Positions 39,601-50,500 of a stretch of 64,000 nucleotides of DNA are shown one piece after another. Under the pieces are notes generated by a model that worked only from the letters and a program-made list of their open reading frames with translations, was not told the origin of the DNA and did not search any database. This stretch comes from Promerops cafer. Taxonomy: Eukaryota; Chordata; Aves; Passeriformes; Nectariniidae. A program made the position numbers and the translations under genes. The stretch covers positions 1,219,077 through 1,283,076 of the forward strand of contig VZSE01002342.1 in the NCBI GenBank assembly GCA_013398275.1, given 5' to 3'. Positions within the stretch are counted from its first letter, which is position 1. Each line of letters starts with the position of its first letter.

Positions 39601-41915
39601 GTTGGAAAAGCACCCCATGCTGTCACGTGATTGATGTCCATAGGGAGACGAGGAGAGGTTATTTACTGCCAAATCTTGCAACCTCCTTCCCCTCAATTTT
39701 ATTTCTAAGTGGCTCTTTGAGCTAAAGGTGCAGGAAATCCTGCTATTGAGGAATACCCTGCTGCATAGCTTGTCCTATAAAGTGAGAGGGATAGCAATGG
39801 TGTGAGCAGTGCCACCAGGTCATCACGCTCGGGAAAGCCTCCTAAGGGCGACCACAGGCTGCCTCTCCATCCACATACCATGTTTTTAACTGCAGGGAAT
39901 AACATACCTCAACCCAAAGGAGTGCTGGGGCAAGTATTTCCTTTCTGAAGATATGTTAAATAAGAAAGAAAGAGAGCAGATGCCTTTCAAAGTTTTTACG
40001 GGTATATAAAGAAGAAGGCACAGACCCTGGGGTAGAGTTTCCTCAACACCCATGTAGACCCTTATAATGGTGAGAGACACTGGGCTGGTGTGGCTACATC
40101 CTGCCATCTCCCAGAGATCCCTCAAGGTAGACCTCACATGTTTCTCTTGTTCTTCTGTCACATGTTTACATGGGCTTCTCCTCAAGAGGGAGAAGCCTGG
40201 CTTACCACATGCTGCTCTTCATGATTTGGCAAAGAGCAAGGACAGGAACAACATCTGTGTTGAGATCTTTGCTATGGGAAGGACAATAGCCAGGGAAGTG
40301 GTTTTAGTGCAGGTGACAACATCAGGGGACATGTATTTGCTTCCTGGGAATACCTGTAATTATCAGACTGCTAATAGAAAACTAAAAATAGTGGCACCCA
40401 AAACCTATCCCGTAAAGTGCCACTACAACACATCCACACACCTCTTTTCTACCTCTGTAGCACCCAGTTGAAGTGCAAAAATCTGGCACAGCCTTTCCCC
40501 AACTTCATTTCTCCTCTTCAAATCTCCTAAAATCTCTTTATTTCTTAGCTGGATTCCAGGGCCTGCCTCTCCAGATGGGTTTTGTGCTTTGCTGTAATCC
40601 CTATTCTCCAAGCAGCCCATTCCACATTTAGCAAAAATGCCCTGGAACTAAAGCAAACCTCAGCAATGCAATACAAATAACATAACCTTTGAACAGAGTA
40701 GAAGGGAAGAGATGGATTGTGTGAGAGAGAGGGCAGTGTGAATCCCAGCACCCTTATCTGGCCTCTTGTGCCAGCACCAGTGATGGTAACTGCATCCTCC
40801 GCTGTCCTCCAGCTCTTTCCTTGTTGCTAGCAAACCCATCATCCCACTCTTCCTCCTCAACTGGTATCTCTGGTGGCTGACAGCCAAAAAAATAATGAGT
40901 CCTGACTGAGGCCAGTATTTGTACTCGCCAGCAACCAAAGATAGTGTGATAATGAAAAAAATGCTTTCTGCCTGACTACAGTCTAGTTTTGAGCCATGGT
41001 GCAAGCCATCAGACACACTACACACAGCAGGGACTCTTCAGTCAGCTGTGGTGAAAGATTTAAAAAAGCTGCTTGTTTGGGGTACAAAAGTTCTGTGGCA
41101 GTTAACCCATGCCCCTGGGTGTCAGTCTGTCCTGGACACCAGTGGCTTATCTGTTTCACTCATAAAACTGCATTAAAAATGTCCAAGTGCCCAAGCAACT
41201 GAAGAAGCAACCTGTAGGTCATAACATTTGTATAAACTGATTAAATAGGACTGAAAACAGTATTTCTCTTTTTCTTTCAACTGCTGTCATTAGAAAGGAC
41301 CTTGAATCCATCCCACTGATTAGTATACCGATGCCTTCTGCAGCATCCAGCAACAGCCAGAGGCACCACATACCCGTGGAGAAGAAGGAGAAATTCCTGA
41401 AAGGAGGTCAAACTGCCTGGTGCCCATTTAGATTGTGTCAGCCACACTAAATCCCACTTTCTGTTGCCCTGGCCAGAGGCAGAGTGGTGTGGGAGGCCCT
41501 GAGCACTGGCTCCTGGCAGCCGGGTGCCAGATAGCATCCAGGGCTGGGCACTGGAGAGGGGATGTGCACCTCCCATTGCTGACAACTGAAGATGCACGTC
41601 CAAGCCCCAGTCCACACCCACTCCATTAGAACAACTGCCGACATTCAGCACAACTAACATCTCTGTGGGTTAGAAGGCTAAATAAATAAGAGATGAATAG
41701 CTACCGTACATCATAGCCCTTTATCCTGGGAGAACCAGTGAACCTGAATTCCCCAAGAAAAGCAAGTAGGCTGCATCTGTGCCTGTGCTCTGATTAATCT
41801 CATTGGTTTGTTTTCCTGGAAACTAGATGTCCCAGATGCCATTGTTTCCATTATAAGTGTTCATCTGCCCTGTTTTGAGCTTGATTGCTCCTGTAGCCTG
41901 CTTGGCTTAACTGTT

Positions 41916-41956
41916 TTTTGTTTGTTTGTTGTTTGTGTTTTGTTTTTTTTTTTTTA
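41916..41956. repeat. T-rich low-complexity tract
   Basis: TTTG-rich repeats run into a T13 tract on the plus strand, so the LNX1 sense strand is A-rich here. It lies in the intron with no element recognised next to it. Confidence 0.8.
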
Positions 41957-43150
41957 ATTAACATTTTTAAACAAAATGCCAGTAAATTAAAATGAGGACA
42001 TAGCTGCAACCCTCAACACCATATTTGTTAAACGTTTAAAATCACCTACAGCATACAGAAATCCTAAGCTGTTGTATGCAGTGTGACTAAATTATTAATA
42101 GTTGCCATGCACATCACACAAGGATTTCGAAAGGGGACTTTGTGTTTCTGCAAAACATTGCTATTTTTGTCTGACAGTAGAGACAAAATCATTTGAAAAT
42201 TAGTCTCTTTGGTACTAATCACAACTGTTACTAAAATATTCCCACTGTAGGCATAATACAGTCATTTTTCATTATTGAGAGAATTAGACATTTCATTCAT
42301 TATCTCAATGAAGATCTTGAAAGTTTACAATTTGTTAAAATACAAACAACACATAATTAATGAAAACATAGTGAAAAAAAATCTATTTCTAGTCATAAAA
42401 GCTCCACTAACTAGTACAATAACATTCAAGCACAAATTAAAGTAGTAACATTTACAGAAGAAACCATAGAATACTTGTTTTATGGGTTGGAAAGACCAGC
42501 TATGGGGTTGCTTGAGGTGGGTTTTTTAAAAACATGAAGATAGATGAATGGATTGCTACAGTTACATTTGCTTTACAGAAAAAATAACATTCTGCTGTGG
42601 GCAAAAACAGAAATATGGGAAAATTCTCTTCTGTCTCAAGTGAATTATTTCTGGTGAAAGGCTTCTCAGCGTTTTGCTACAGGCATGCAGCTTTACACAC
42701 AGAACATTATGCATGTACACAGACAGTGCACTACCAGGGGTGTCTATCCTGATGCCCTCCCCTATACCCAGCTCCCCACAAGGCTATTTACACGAAATAA
42801 AGGAAAAACACAGATTCAGAAATGGAAACAAACCCCAAACCAACAAACACACAAAACCTTGGCACAGAAAAACGAGTTGATAAGGAAAAAAGCAGCTTCA
42901 CTCAGTACGTCTCAGCTGCTTCCAAAGCAGAAAGCAATGGGGACGTACTGCTATTATTAGCCCTCCGGACGGGAAGCAGCACGGTGTGAAGCTGTTGGCA
43001 AGATGTTGCAGGATTTTCTTCACAGGTATGCACAGGCACAGACACACAGGCAGACAGACCCCCCAAAATGCTCATGGTGAGCCCCTTCCCGCCACTCGGG
43101 TGAGACAGACAGACAGAGAGCACGATGCCAGCGCGACTGTGCGTACTCAC

Positions 43151-43242
43151 AGCTCGGAGTACAAGAAGTGCAGGTTGCCCACATTGTCTATGTAGTTTGC
43201 AGGACTTAGCCAAGGTAGGACCAGTAACAGGAGAGCCTTCAT
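43151..43242 (-). CDS. LNX1: LNX1 alternative first coding exon (p70 isoform)
   Basis: This codes the N-terminus of the RING-less p70 isoform: 30 codons plus two bases, ending CT before a strong GTGAGT donor at 43,150. Spliced to the shared exon, CT|A makes Leu, then C-K-G-A-S-H-Y. The peptide starts MKALLLLVLPWLSPANY and ends L-H-F-L-Y-S-E-L, which I recognise as the p70-specific start known from mammals. The ATG is the first in its frame: a TAA lies upstream near 43,386 with no in-frame ATG between, and it has A at -3. The N-terminus has a lysine, a run of leucines, then P-W-L-S-P-A, so it looks like a signal peptide. The p70 form lacks E3 activity because it lacks the RING; that is family knowledge. 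Confidence 0.92.
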
Positions 43243-43750
43243 TTTCAGTGCAGTGCTGGCACTGCTGCTAGGTTTCCTCCTTCCCACCGTCTCTCTGTGC
43301 TGGTGGGACACACAACGAGAAGCTTTCGTGCCAGCCAAGCCCCTTCTAAGCAAGCCTTTCCATTTCAACGCAATGGTAGCACATTATGAATCGAGCTTAA
43401 ATCCCTTAAACGAAGCTACACTGCAAAAATCATTGACCTGTAAGAGGATTACTCGATCTGACTCTCGGATGGGTAGATGTGAGGGTTTAGGGACAGCACA
43501 GCGTGGTTGGCGAGACAGTGACTTATGCTGCAGAGGAGAGCGATGCTCGGGGAAGAGACCTGCCTCCTGCAGGATTCAGAGTGGTTCTTCAGAGGCAGCT
43601 GGTATGTTTACATCACTGCCCACAAGCAGATGGGTTACGAGCTAAACTGCATCACGGAAGGGTGTAGCCGTCTGACAAGAGGGGGAAAAAAATGCCCCCC
43701 GTGGAGTTTTGTAGCAGGCGATATCAGAAGACCACACCTTTTTAAAGTAA
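43243..43750 (-). promoter_or_regulatory. LNX1: Inferred p70 5' leader and promoter region with short upstream ORFs
   Basis: The p70 exon needs its own transcription start upstream of 43,242. I cannot place it; a TTTAAA word near 43,741 is a weak TATA candidate and a few CpGs lie around 43,440-43,560. Short sense upstream ORFs are visible: ATG at 43,433 (MIFAV, stop at 43,416) and ATG at 43,384 (MCYHCVEMERLA, stop at 43,346), with a nested in-frame ATG at 43,363. Which of them are transcribed depends on the start site. I recall reports that upstream ORFs damp translation of mammalian p70 mRNA. Confidence 0.45.
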
Positions 43751-45116
43751 AACACTGCAAAAGATTACAGCCAGCTGCTGGCTGTTTGCATCTCAGTCTG
43801 AATTCCCCAAATCCAGTCAGATGTTTTTGTACAAACATAAATCATGTAATAATCCAAGGACATGTCTCTTCTCAGGGTTTTTTTGAAGGATGCAAGAGCA
43901 AACCTTTTAAATAAGGAAGCTTTCAGTGGATTGCTCCATGGTAACCAGTGTTTAAAAAAAATGGTAAATTTCTCTCATCAATTACAAAGCATAAAACAGC
44001 AAGCTCACCTTGTCCCATCAGTGACCTCATCTCTGATCAGGGCAAACTTTTGTTTTCTATCTGAGAACCAGGACTGGTCTGAACCTGAATAATGCAAGTA
44101 ATGTGAGGACTGCTGACCACCCTGGTGACACTAGCAGAGTCTACTTTAATTTATTCACTGAGAACACAATAGTGTTCTGTGGAGATATCAGGCAGTCACT
44201 GCAGACTCCAAATATTTATGATTATTATTGTATTTTTTTAATTAGTAAAATCACACATTTCCCCTTCCCTCTATTGATTCACCAGTGTTAAAGAAAACAG
44301 CATCAGCTCAGTTGTTTTAGTCTGTCCCCGGGCATGATAGAGCGCAACATCCTTCTCTTTGCCATTAACTGGAGATGGGGTGACAAGAGAGGTTTCTGCA
44401 TTTCCAACAATTAAATTAGGCAGAGGCATAAGGTACCTTAGGTGATAATTAATTAAGGCTGTGCTTAAAAAAAATAAAGGTACTGTGCAGTGTCTGCACG
44501 CACAAGGATGCAGAAGTCCACCTTTAGGGATCACTCAGAATTTTCCCTCCTATTTCTTCCCTCAAGTGGGAATGCTAGTGGGGTTGCAGTACCTATCCCT
44601 AAAGCTGAAATCCCCAACAGCAGAAGTTCCCTGTGGTTTCCTATTCTCCTGTCTCTGCCCTTTGGCCTTAAGGTAACTCAGAACTCCCAACCATTCTGAA
44701 GAAGGAAAATCCATGTCATGAGTAGCAAAGAAGCAAAATGTCTAACCTATGTAGCAATGCTTTGTATTTCACTACATTAGAGGCTTTAAGGTAGGAAGAC
44801 CCTACTCCATCTCTCCAGTGTTCTGCTCCTGGGATTTGCAAAGCAGGGAACCTGACACAGGGAAGAGGGAACAGCAAGAGATGGTGGGAATACGTTACCA
44901 AGACAATTCTTTCTATCTCTGCTTGGGCTTAGGCCAAGCAAGCCAGAAGCACAGGATCTTGAAGATCCTGAGGGAAAGACCCAGGCCAAGCCATTCACAT
45001 TCAACAGTAAATGCTAGAATAAAACCTGCCAGGCCTTTACAGGACCAAATCATTGTTTCTAGCACTGCAATTCTGTAAGATATGTAGTGAAGGGTACCTT
45101 TACTACCACTTTCAGG

Positions 45117-45185
45117 AAAAGAAACTAAGACACTGGAGTGACTTGCACATATCCATGCAGGAGAATCAACACTAGAAATCAGAAG
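45117..45185. repeat. Possible MIR-like relic
   Basis: The phrase AAAGAAACTAAGACACTGGA followed by GTGACTTGCACATATCCATG resembles the reverse MIR phrase GAAACTGAGGCACAGAG...TGACTTGCCCAAGGTC with several changes. The call rests on memory of the consensus and is tentative. Confidence 0.35.
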
Positions 45186-47076
45186 TTGTGCTAGCTGTGT
45201 GGCTTCCATGCAAGAAAAAATATTCCAATTTGCTAATTTATTGGGGGTTGGAGTAAATTGGGAATGGGTATCCTGCTAATTTTACGGTCACAGCATCATC
45301 ATGTCAAAAAAATGAAGATAAACAGGAAGGTCTAAATCACATTAAATTCAGCTATATTTGTAGCAAAGGGAAAGGGCATTTGCACTAGGGGTTCAAGATT
45401 TTGAGGCTGGAATGTGTAGAGAAACATAATTTCAGTGACAGCAGCTCACAGGGGACTGACAGTCCCCTTGCATTTCTGTTGAAATTAACATTTGAGGCCT
45501 GTTAGAGAAGTACTGACCTAAGACAGAAAATCATGAGTAACTTTGTTATTTTGTCCCCTTAGCCGCACACACTGGAACTCCCAGAGCACTGCTGGCCTGG
45601 GCTGGGGCCTGCTGCCACTGCCTCTTGCACCATGAGCCAGAAGCACCCTCACAGGGAAAGCCAGGTCCAGAAATCTGGGGATAAGGGTGCCCAAGTACAC
45701 AAATACCAAACCTCTAGCATGTGAAAAGTGGTCTCATGACCTTCACAAGGGATCAATAAACCCATTGCTAAAGTTTGTGGGGATTTTTTTGTTTTAGTAA
45801 TGCAAAATCATCACATTTTTGGTTGGTTAGGACACCATAACTTAGTGAATATCTTCAAGTGAGTAAATTTCCAGTGCGAATCCAGGTGCTTCAGGAAATG
45901 AGGTCTCCAGTGCAAATGAGGACACGTTTGAGCGGCAGGCTGCAGAGCCATTTCTGGTTGTGGGCTGGCAGACTGTGAAGTGTGCAGTATGTGAACATAC
46001 CTCCACCCTCTGGCTCACCAGCCTGCTCACCAGCAATGCTCTGGTCCTCAGTACTGCCATGTCTGTGCAGGAATGTGCCCCCAGCAGCAGTCTGGAGCCC
46101 TACGCTGGCTGCTCAAGGCTTCCTTCACGCTGCACATGCAGAAGTACACACCTAGCAACACGATTTACACCTCCAAACTTCAGGGGAAGTAATTTCACTG
46201 GATTACACATACAGCTCACAGAAAAGGGCACATCTTAGACCCCATCTCTTCTCAGACCTGAGGTGATGGTACGCAGACTATGCCAAAGTGTTAGGCTGCT
46301 GTCAGAAATCACAGCCCTAAAAGTACCTCTTGACCCTTCTGCCTTCCTTACAAAAGGCAGAACATGCAAGACAAAAGCAGCAGCACATGCTTTTACTCTG
46401 CAAAACAGAGAATCACTCAGTTCTCTCATTGCAGAGGAACCAAACCGCTCTCTGGAGAGGTCTCTCCCAGAGACAGGATGGAGGGTGTCCGGGCTACCAG
46501 GAGGGATAAGGCTGGAGGGGGAGTGCAGCCAGACTTCCAGACTGTCTCTCTGTGAGCCCCATGGTGCCCTGGGTAAGTGCTCACCGGGAAGAAAGGAGCA
46601 CTCAAGTTCAAAGACCAATACCAAACCAGAGTATTTTCTGCTCTACTTCTCATGTAGGTCATTTGTGATTCCAAAAAGGTTTGAAGAAATGGCAATTATA
46701 AAACCCTTAATGTGCTATTAAAATATTTATAATAGCTCAGCTTCCCAAAACATGCAGATCTCTTTGGACGACATACACACTGTCATTGTGCAGCTAACCA
46801 CAAGGTATTCACCTAGAACTGCTAACAATAGCATGAAGTACCTTACATGCATTGATGCATTTGATTCTAAAAAAAGAGTAAGATACAGACTATATCTTGG
46901 ACTATAAATGGACTAAATTCAGCTCTAAAGTAATGATATTGTGTTCATTGGCAGTGAAATCAACAACTCTTTCTTTACGTTAACTGTCTATTTTGATCAG
47001 TATTAATTGAAGATATTTTTTCCTCTACTCAAAAAAAAAAAAAAGAGGGAAAAAAGTTCCATCAACAACAACTTAC

Positions 47077-47462
47077 TGGGTTTGGAAATGCTGTTCAAGG
47101 TGACCACGTTGCATGACCTCTGAGCAGTGTTCTGTGAAAGGGCAGCTAACCATTAGCTTATCCAGGAGGTTATTCACTAGTATGCTGGACTTCCTGCACG
47201 TCTGGAGAATCACAAGCTTGCGGTCCATGGGGCAGAAGTCTTTTTCCACAAGGAAGTTTGTAAGGCAGGCTGTGCAGAAGGTGTGACCACAGAGCGTGTC
47301 TAATGGCTGAAGCAAAGGTTGCAGGCAAATGTGGCATATCAGATCATCATCTACTTCTTCGGTGTAGCTGTACAAGTGGTTTTCTTCCGGTAAATGCGCT
47401 TGGCCGCAGGTGACACAGAGTGGCGGGGAGCTATCCTCCATCTCTTCTTCTTTCTGGCTCAT
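47077..47462 (-). CDS. LNX1: LNX1 first coding exon of p80: RING finger and zinc finger
   Basis: This encodes p80 residues 1-128 plus two bases of codon 129, ending CCCA before donor GTAAGT. LNX1 p80 is an E3 ubiquitin ligase that targets the cell-fate protein Numb; the RING recruits the E2. A first cysteine pair is C16-x2-C19. The RING ligands are C43-x2-C46, C58-G-H60, C63-x2-C66 and C77-P-M-D80, with aspartate at the eighth position as in LNX family members. After the RING, C107, C113, H121 or H125, and C130 from the next exon could form a TRAF-type zinc finger. The start is supported by an in-frame TGA 21 bases upstream and A at -3. The segment E-E-V-D-D-D-L-I-C-H-I-C-L-Q is nearly the same as human LNX1; the first ten residues differ. 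Confidence 0.95.
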
Positions 47463-47546
47463 AATCAGAATTGATGCAATTCAAAAGGGGGCAGGTGGGA
47501 ATACCCAACCCGTTTTCTATCCTTCAAGGCTTGTGTGCCGTCAGAT
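47463..47546 (-). other. LNX1: LNX1 p80 5' UTR within the RING exon
   Basis: These 84 bases lie between a strong acceptor (CTTTCCTCCCCACAG, exon starting at 47,546) and the p80 ATG. The acceptor shows that at least one non-coding exon lies further upstream. In a different frame from LNX1, the segment is open from its first bases to a TGA at 47,467-47,465, leaving only TT before the ATG. Confidence 0.8.
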
Positions 47547-50500
47547 CTGTGGGGAGGAAAGCCGAAGGATTATGTTCTGGGTTGTGTTTTCTTACCACAC
47601 TTGCTGTGTGTATCTGGATATGAAGTACTATATCAGTTATTAGGAAAGGATTGTGTCTTTGGGATGGGACAGTAAAGCAAAGAAGGGGGCAGGAAAAAAA
47701 GAGAGAATTAACTCCAGGGACATATATTCTCATAAATCTAGCTTAATTTACACAGATACTCTTATTGTAAAGAAAGATATCAAGATAGGGAGAAATACTA
47801 CAGGCATTTAATGGTTGAAAACCTTAAATTAGCATATAATTGCAGTTCCAGTCAGATGATTTCGTGGCCACATTACTTCCGCCAGAAAAGTAGCATTGTG
47901 TGTAGGCAAACACTGCAAGTCTGTGTGCAGAAATACAGGTAAGAACAAAGGTTGCTGGCCAAGCTGCCTGTTCAGCACAGCAAGGGAGAGCAGCAGCTTC
48001 ACCTAATATGTACAAGCATACAAACACTGTATTGTAGCCAGAGGGAGGGTAATTTGGGTCATGAGAATTTAAAGCTTGGGGCCCTGAAGACCATTCTCAT
48101 ACTACAGCAGCAATGGACCTGGACCCCTGCATTCAGAGTTTGCCTGCCTGCAGTCAAACAGTTATAACCATCTGCACCAGCATAATCAGTTCAAAACTTA
48201 ATTTGCTCTGCAAAGAACCAAACACCTCACATACTGAAGTCCACAGCACGGTGTTAGGTAGTGTATTGCTCAAAAGAAGGCATATTCCCTTCATAATTTG
48301 TCATACAGAAACCCAGTATGTCCCTAAATAAAAACGCAATTAGCTCTGGCCACTCCTGCCTGCTGGTATTTTAAAGATGTAAACTTTGTGGGTGGCAGCA
48401 AAACCGAAGAGCAATTTGTAGTTTTTACTTGATGAACCCCAACTGCTTGTTGGAGCACTTATGTCTCATCACTTCTATGCTTATTTTGCTATACCACTCT
48501 GAAAATAAACATGAAGATATAAAGTATGCAATGGCCTAATTACTGCTCTTGCTTGAAAATGCAAATCTGATTTGCTGCTCTGCCTTAACACTGTACCCTT
48601 GCTTTCAGTTTGACTTAATTTGCTGAGACAATGTGTCAGCCTCAGACACCCATGTCTGAGGGCAAATGAGGGAAAGAATAATAAGAAAAATCTGACTATG
48701 ACAGAGCATATTTTCATATAAATAAACTCTTATTTTTATGCAAAGCTCATGGGCTCTAAACCTGAGAAATTAAACTTTAACATGGCAGGTTCTTCTGACA
48801 CGAAGGTAAAATAATAGCCCCACTAACACTAACCAGATGTTTAAATGTCAAACATTCTCTTCAATGTTTTGCTAGATCCTATTCTTATGAAGCAATTATG
48901 TTAAGTGACTGTTTTTGCTTGCAAGAGAGAGTTCTGCATAAGCTCTGTCTCCTGATTAGCAGTAGCTTCCCTGGAATTAAAGTCATTGCCTGTTAGAACC
49001 CTTGCAAATACTTAAAATATGCCAAACTGGGTCAAATGTTTCCTTATGTAGAAATATTCACCAGAGCTTTATGAAAAGCAATTTGTGAAGAAACAAATGT
49101 CTCTCCATAGTGCAGGTAGCAGTTCCACCTGTTATCTTATGAGGAATTATTATTTAATTCTACTAAAGTGACACATAGCAAAATAAAATGAGATAAAAAA
49201 TTATCAGGGACTGTGGTAGAGACTATTTGAGCACTGTGAGTGGCTCCTATAGAAACTCTTGGATAACTTCTGGATGAATGTGAGCGGGTGTCCAGCTGCT
49301 CTTCACATCCCTCACTCATAGCGGGAGCCCATCTCAAGCCAACAGGACTGCTTGCAAGAATGGCAATACATGGCCTGGGAACTTGCATGATTCTTCAAAT
49401 AGATGTAAAATTAAAAACCACAAAAGCATGACAAAAATAGCACTCTGCTGTAAACTTTGTTTTCTCTTACATTTTCAGAATGCCTTGCACCTGGGGCAAT
49501 GAGGGGTGTGGGCAACATCGTGCTGTTTCTCCACTCCCCCGCCATGTCCTCTCGTACCACCACACACAGGTACATCCATGTGGGTGCTTGCCCCATGCAC
49601 CACACACCAGAATACAGCCAACTTCAGCATTTTGTTGCCTCATGGATGTTCTCAAGGACGGAATTCGTGCTTCTTGCTGGCAGGAGACCCAACACACAGC
49701 TGCCATCAGCCAACCTGAAAACTAAAGCCAAAGCCCTGCTCTGAGGAAAGAGCAGCCCCCAGGAACAGGAACATGGGCATCTGAGCCACCCCTTCCCAGC
49801 CTCATGCCCTAGCCCTGAAAGTACCTCTCCTCCACTTCCACATGTACAACACAGCAAGACCCCTGATACAAATTAGGTACAGCTGGAAACAGTACCACAG
49901 CTCCAAAGCTACTGCAATTATTTTCACAATGACAACAGAGAAAGAGAGGCATGACTGCCCTAAGGCCATGTTCTGCTGCAGCAAAAATGATGAGAGAAGC
50001 CCCAGAGGAGACAAAGTCTGACTGTCCTGGCCATGTTACAGATACTCTTTATCAATCTGACATTCTAATAATGCAATGCTAGTGGAAAAGGGCAGGTGTG
50101 GGGAGCTGTACCCGAATTTTACAATGTTTACATAAATTACAAATACTTGCTACAGCACAGGGAAACAAAACTATCCACATTCATTAGTAACAGGCACTGA
50201 ATTTTTAGAACTTGAAATTCAAGTCCTATGATGTCTATTATCTAGAAAATTTTGCCTACATAATAATATAAATTCTGGAAAAAAAAAATCTCAGCCCTTT
50301 CTGGCTAACCTGGTCCACATTCACCCATGAACCTTCATAAACTGCTGGACATATCAAGCAATGGAATGATTGACATCTATGGGAAGTGATTATACCACCA
50401 AATGAGTTAGCATGGAGGGCGTGTGATAGAACTGTTACACAGATTCAGTCAGAGGCAAGAGTCTTTGCAATGTTTGCAGTCATTTGTATTTATAACATTT

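Larger units (their letters stand above)
15868..43150 (-). other. LNX1: Large LNX1 intron upstream of the shared exon
   Basis: This is 27 kb of intron between the p70 first exon and the shared exon, and is also part of the longer intron spliced from the RING exon. It holds three CR1 fragments, a GGAGA microsatellite, an A27 run with an ambiguous base, small tandem duplications, a tRNA-like relic near 32,200 and other weakly recognisable repeats. The longest chance open frame (about 30,493-31,032, plus strand) opens with TTG, not ATG, and shows no known domain. I see no second gene. Confidence 0.75.
43243..47076 (-). other. LNX1: LNX1 intron between the RING exon and the p70 exon
   Basis: For p80 mRNA this is the first part of one long intron running on to 15,868. 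For p70 it contains the 5' flank. It includes an A14 run at 47,031-47,044 close to the RING exon donor (poly-U in the pre-mRNA) and a weak MIR-like phrase near 45,117. Plus-strand open frames such as 46,263-46,721 show no domain and look like chance. Confidence 0.75.

Noticed and set aside
43243..43368. A 42-residue N-terminal extension of p70
   Set aside because: The frame is open upstream, but its first codon is TTG and there is no in-frame ATG before MKALL; a TAA lies just above it.
43253..43645. 130-codon plus-strand open frame opposite the p70 leader
   Set aside because: It is antisense to the p70 leader and resembles no known protein.
46263..46721. 152-codon open frame on the plus strand
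   Set aside because: No recognisable family or domain; it lies antisense in an LNX1 intron and reads as chance.
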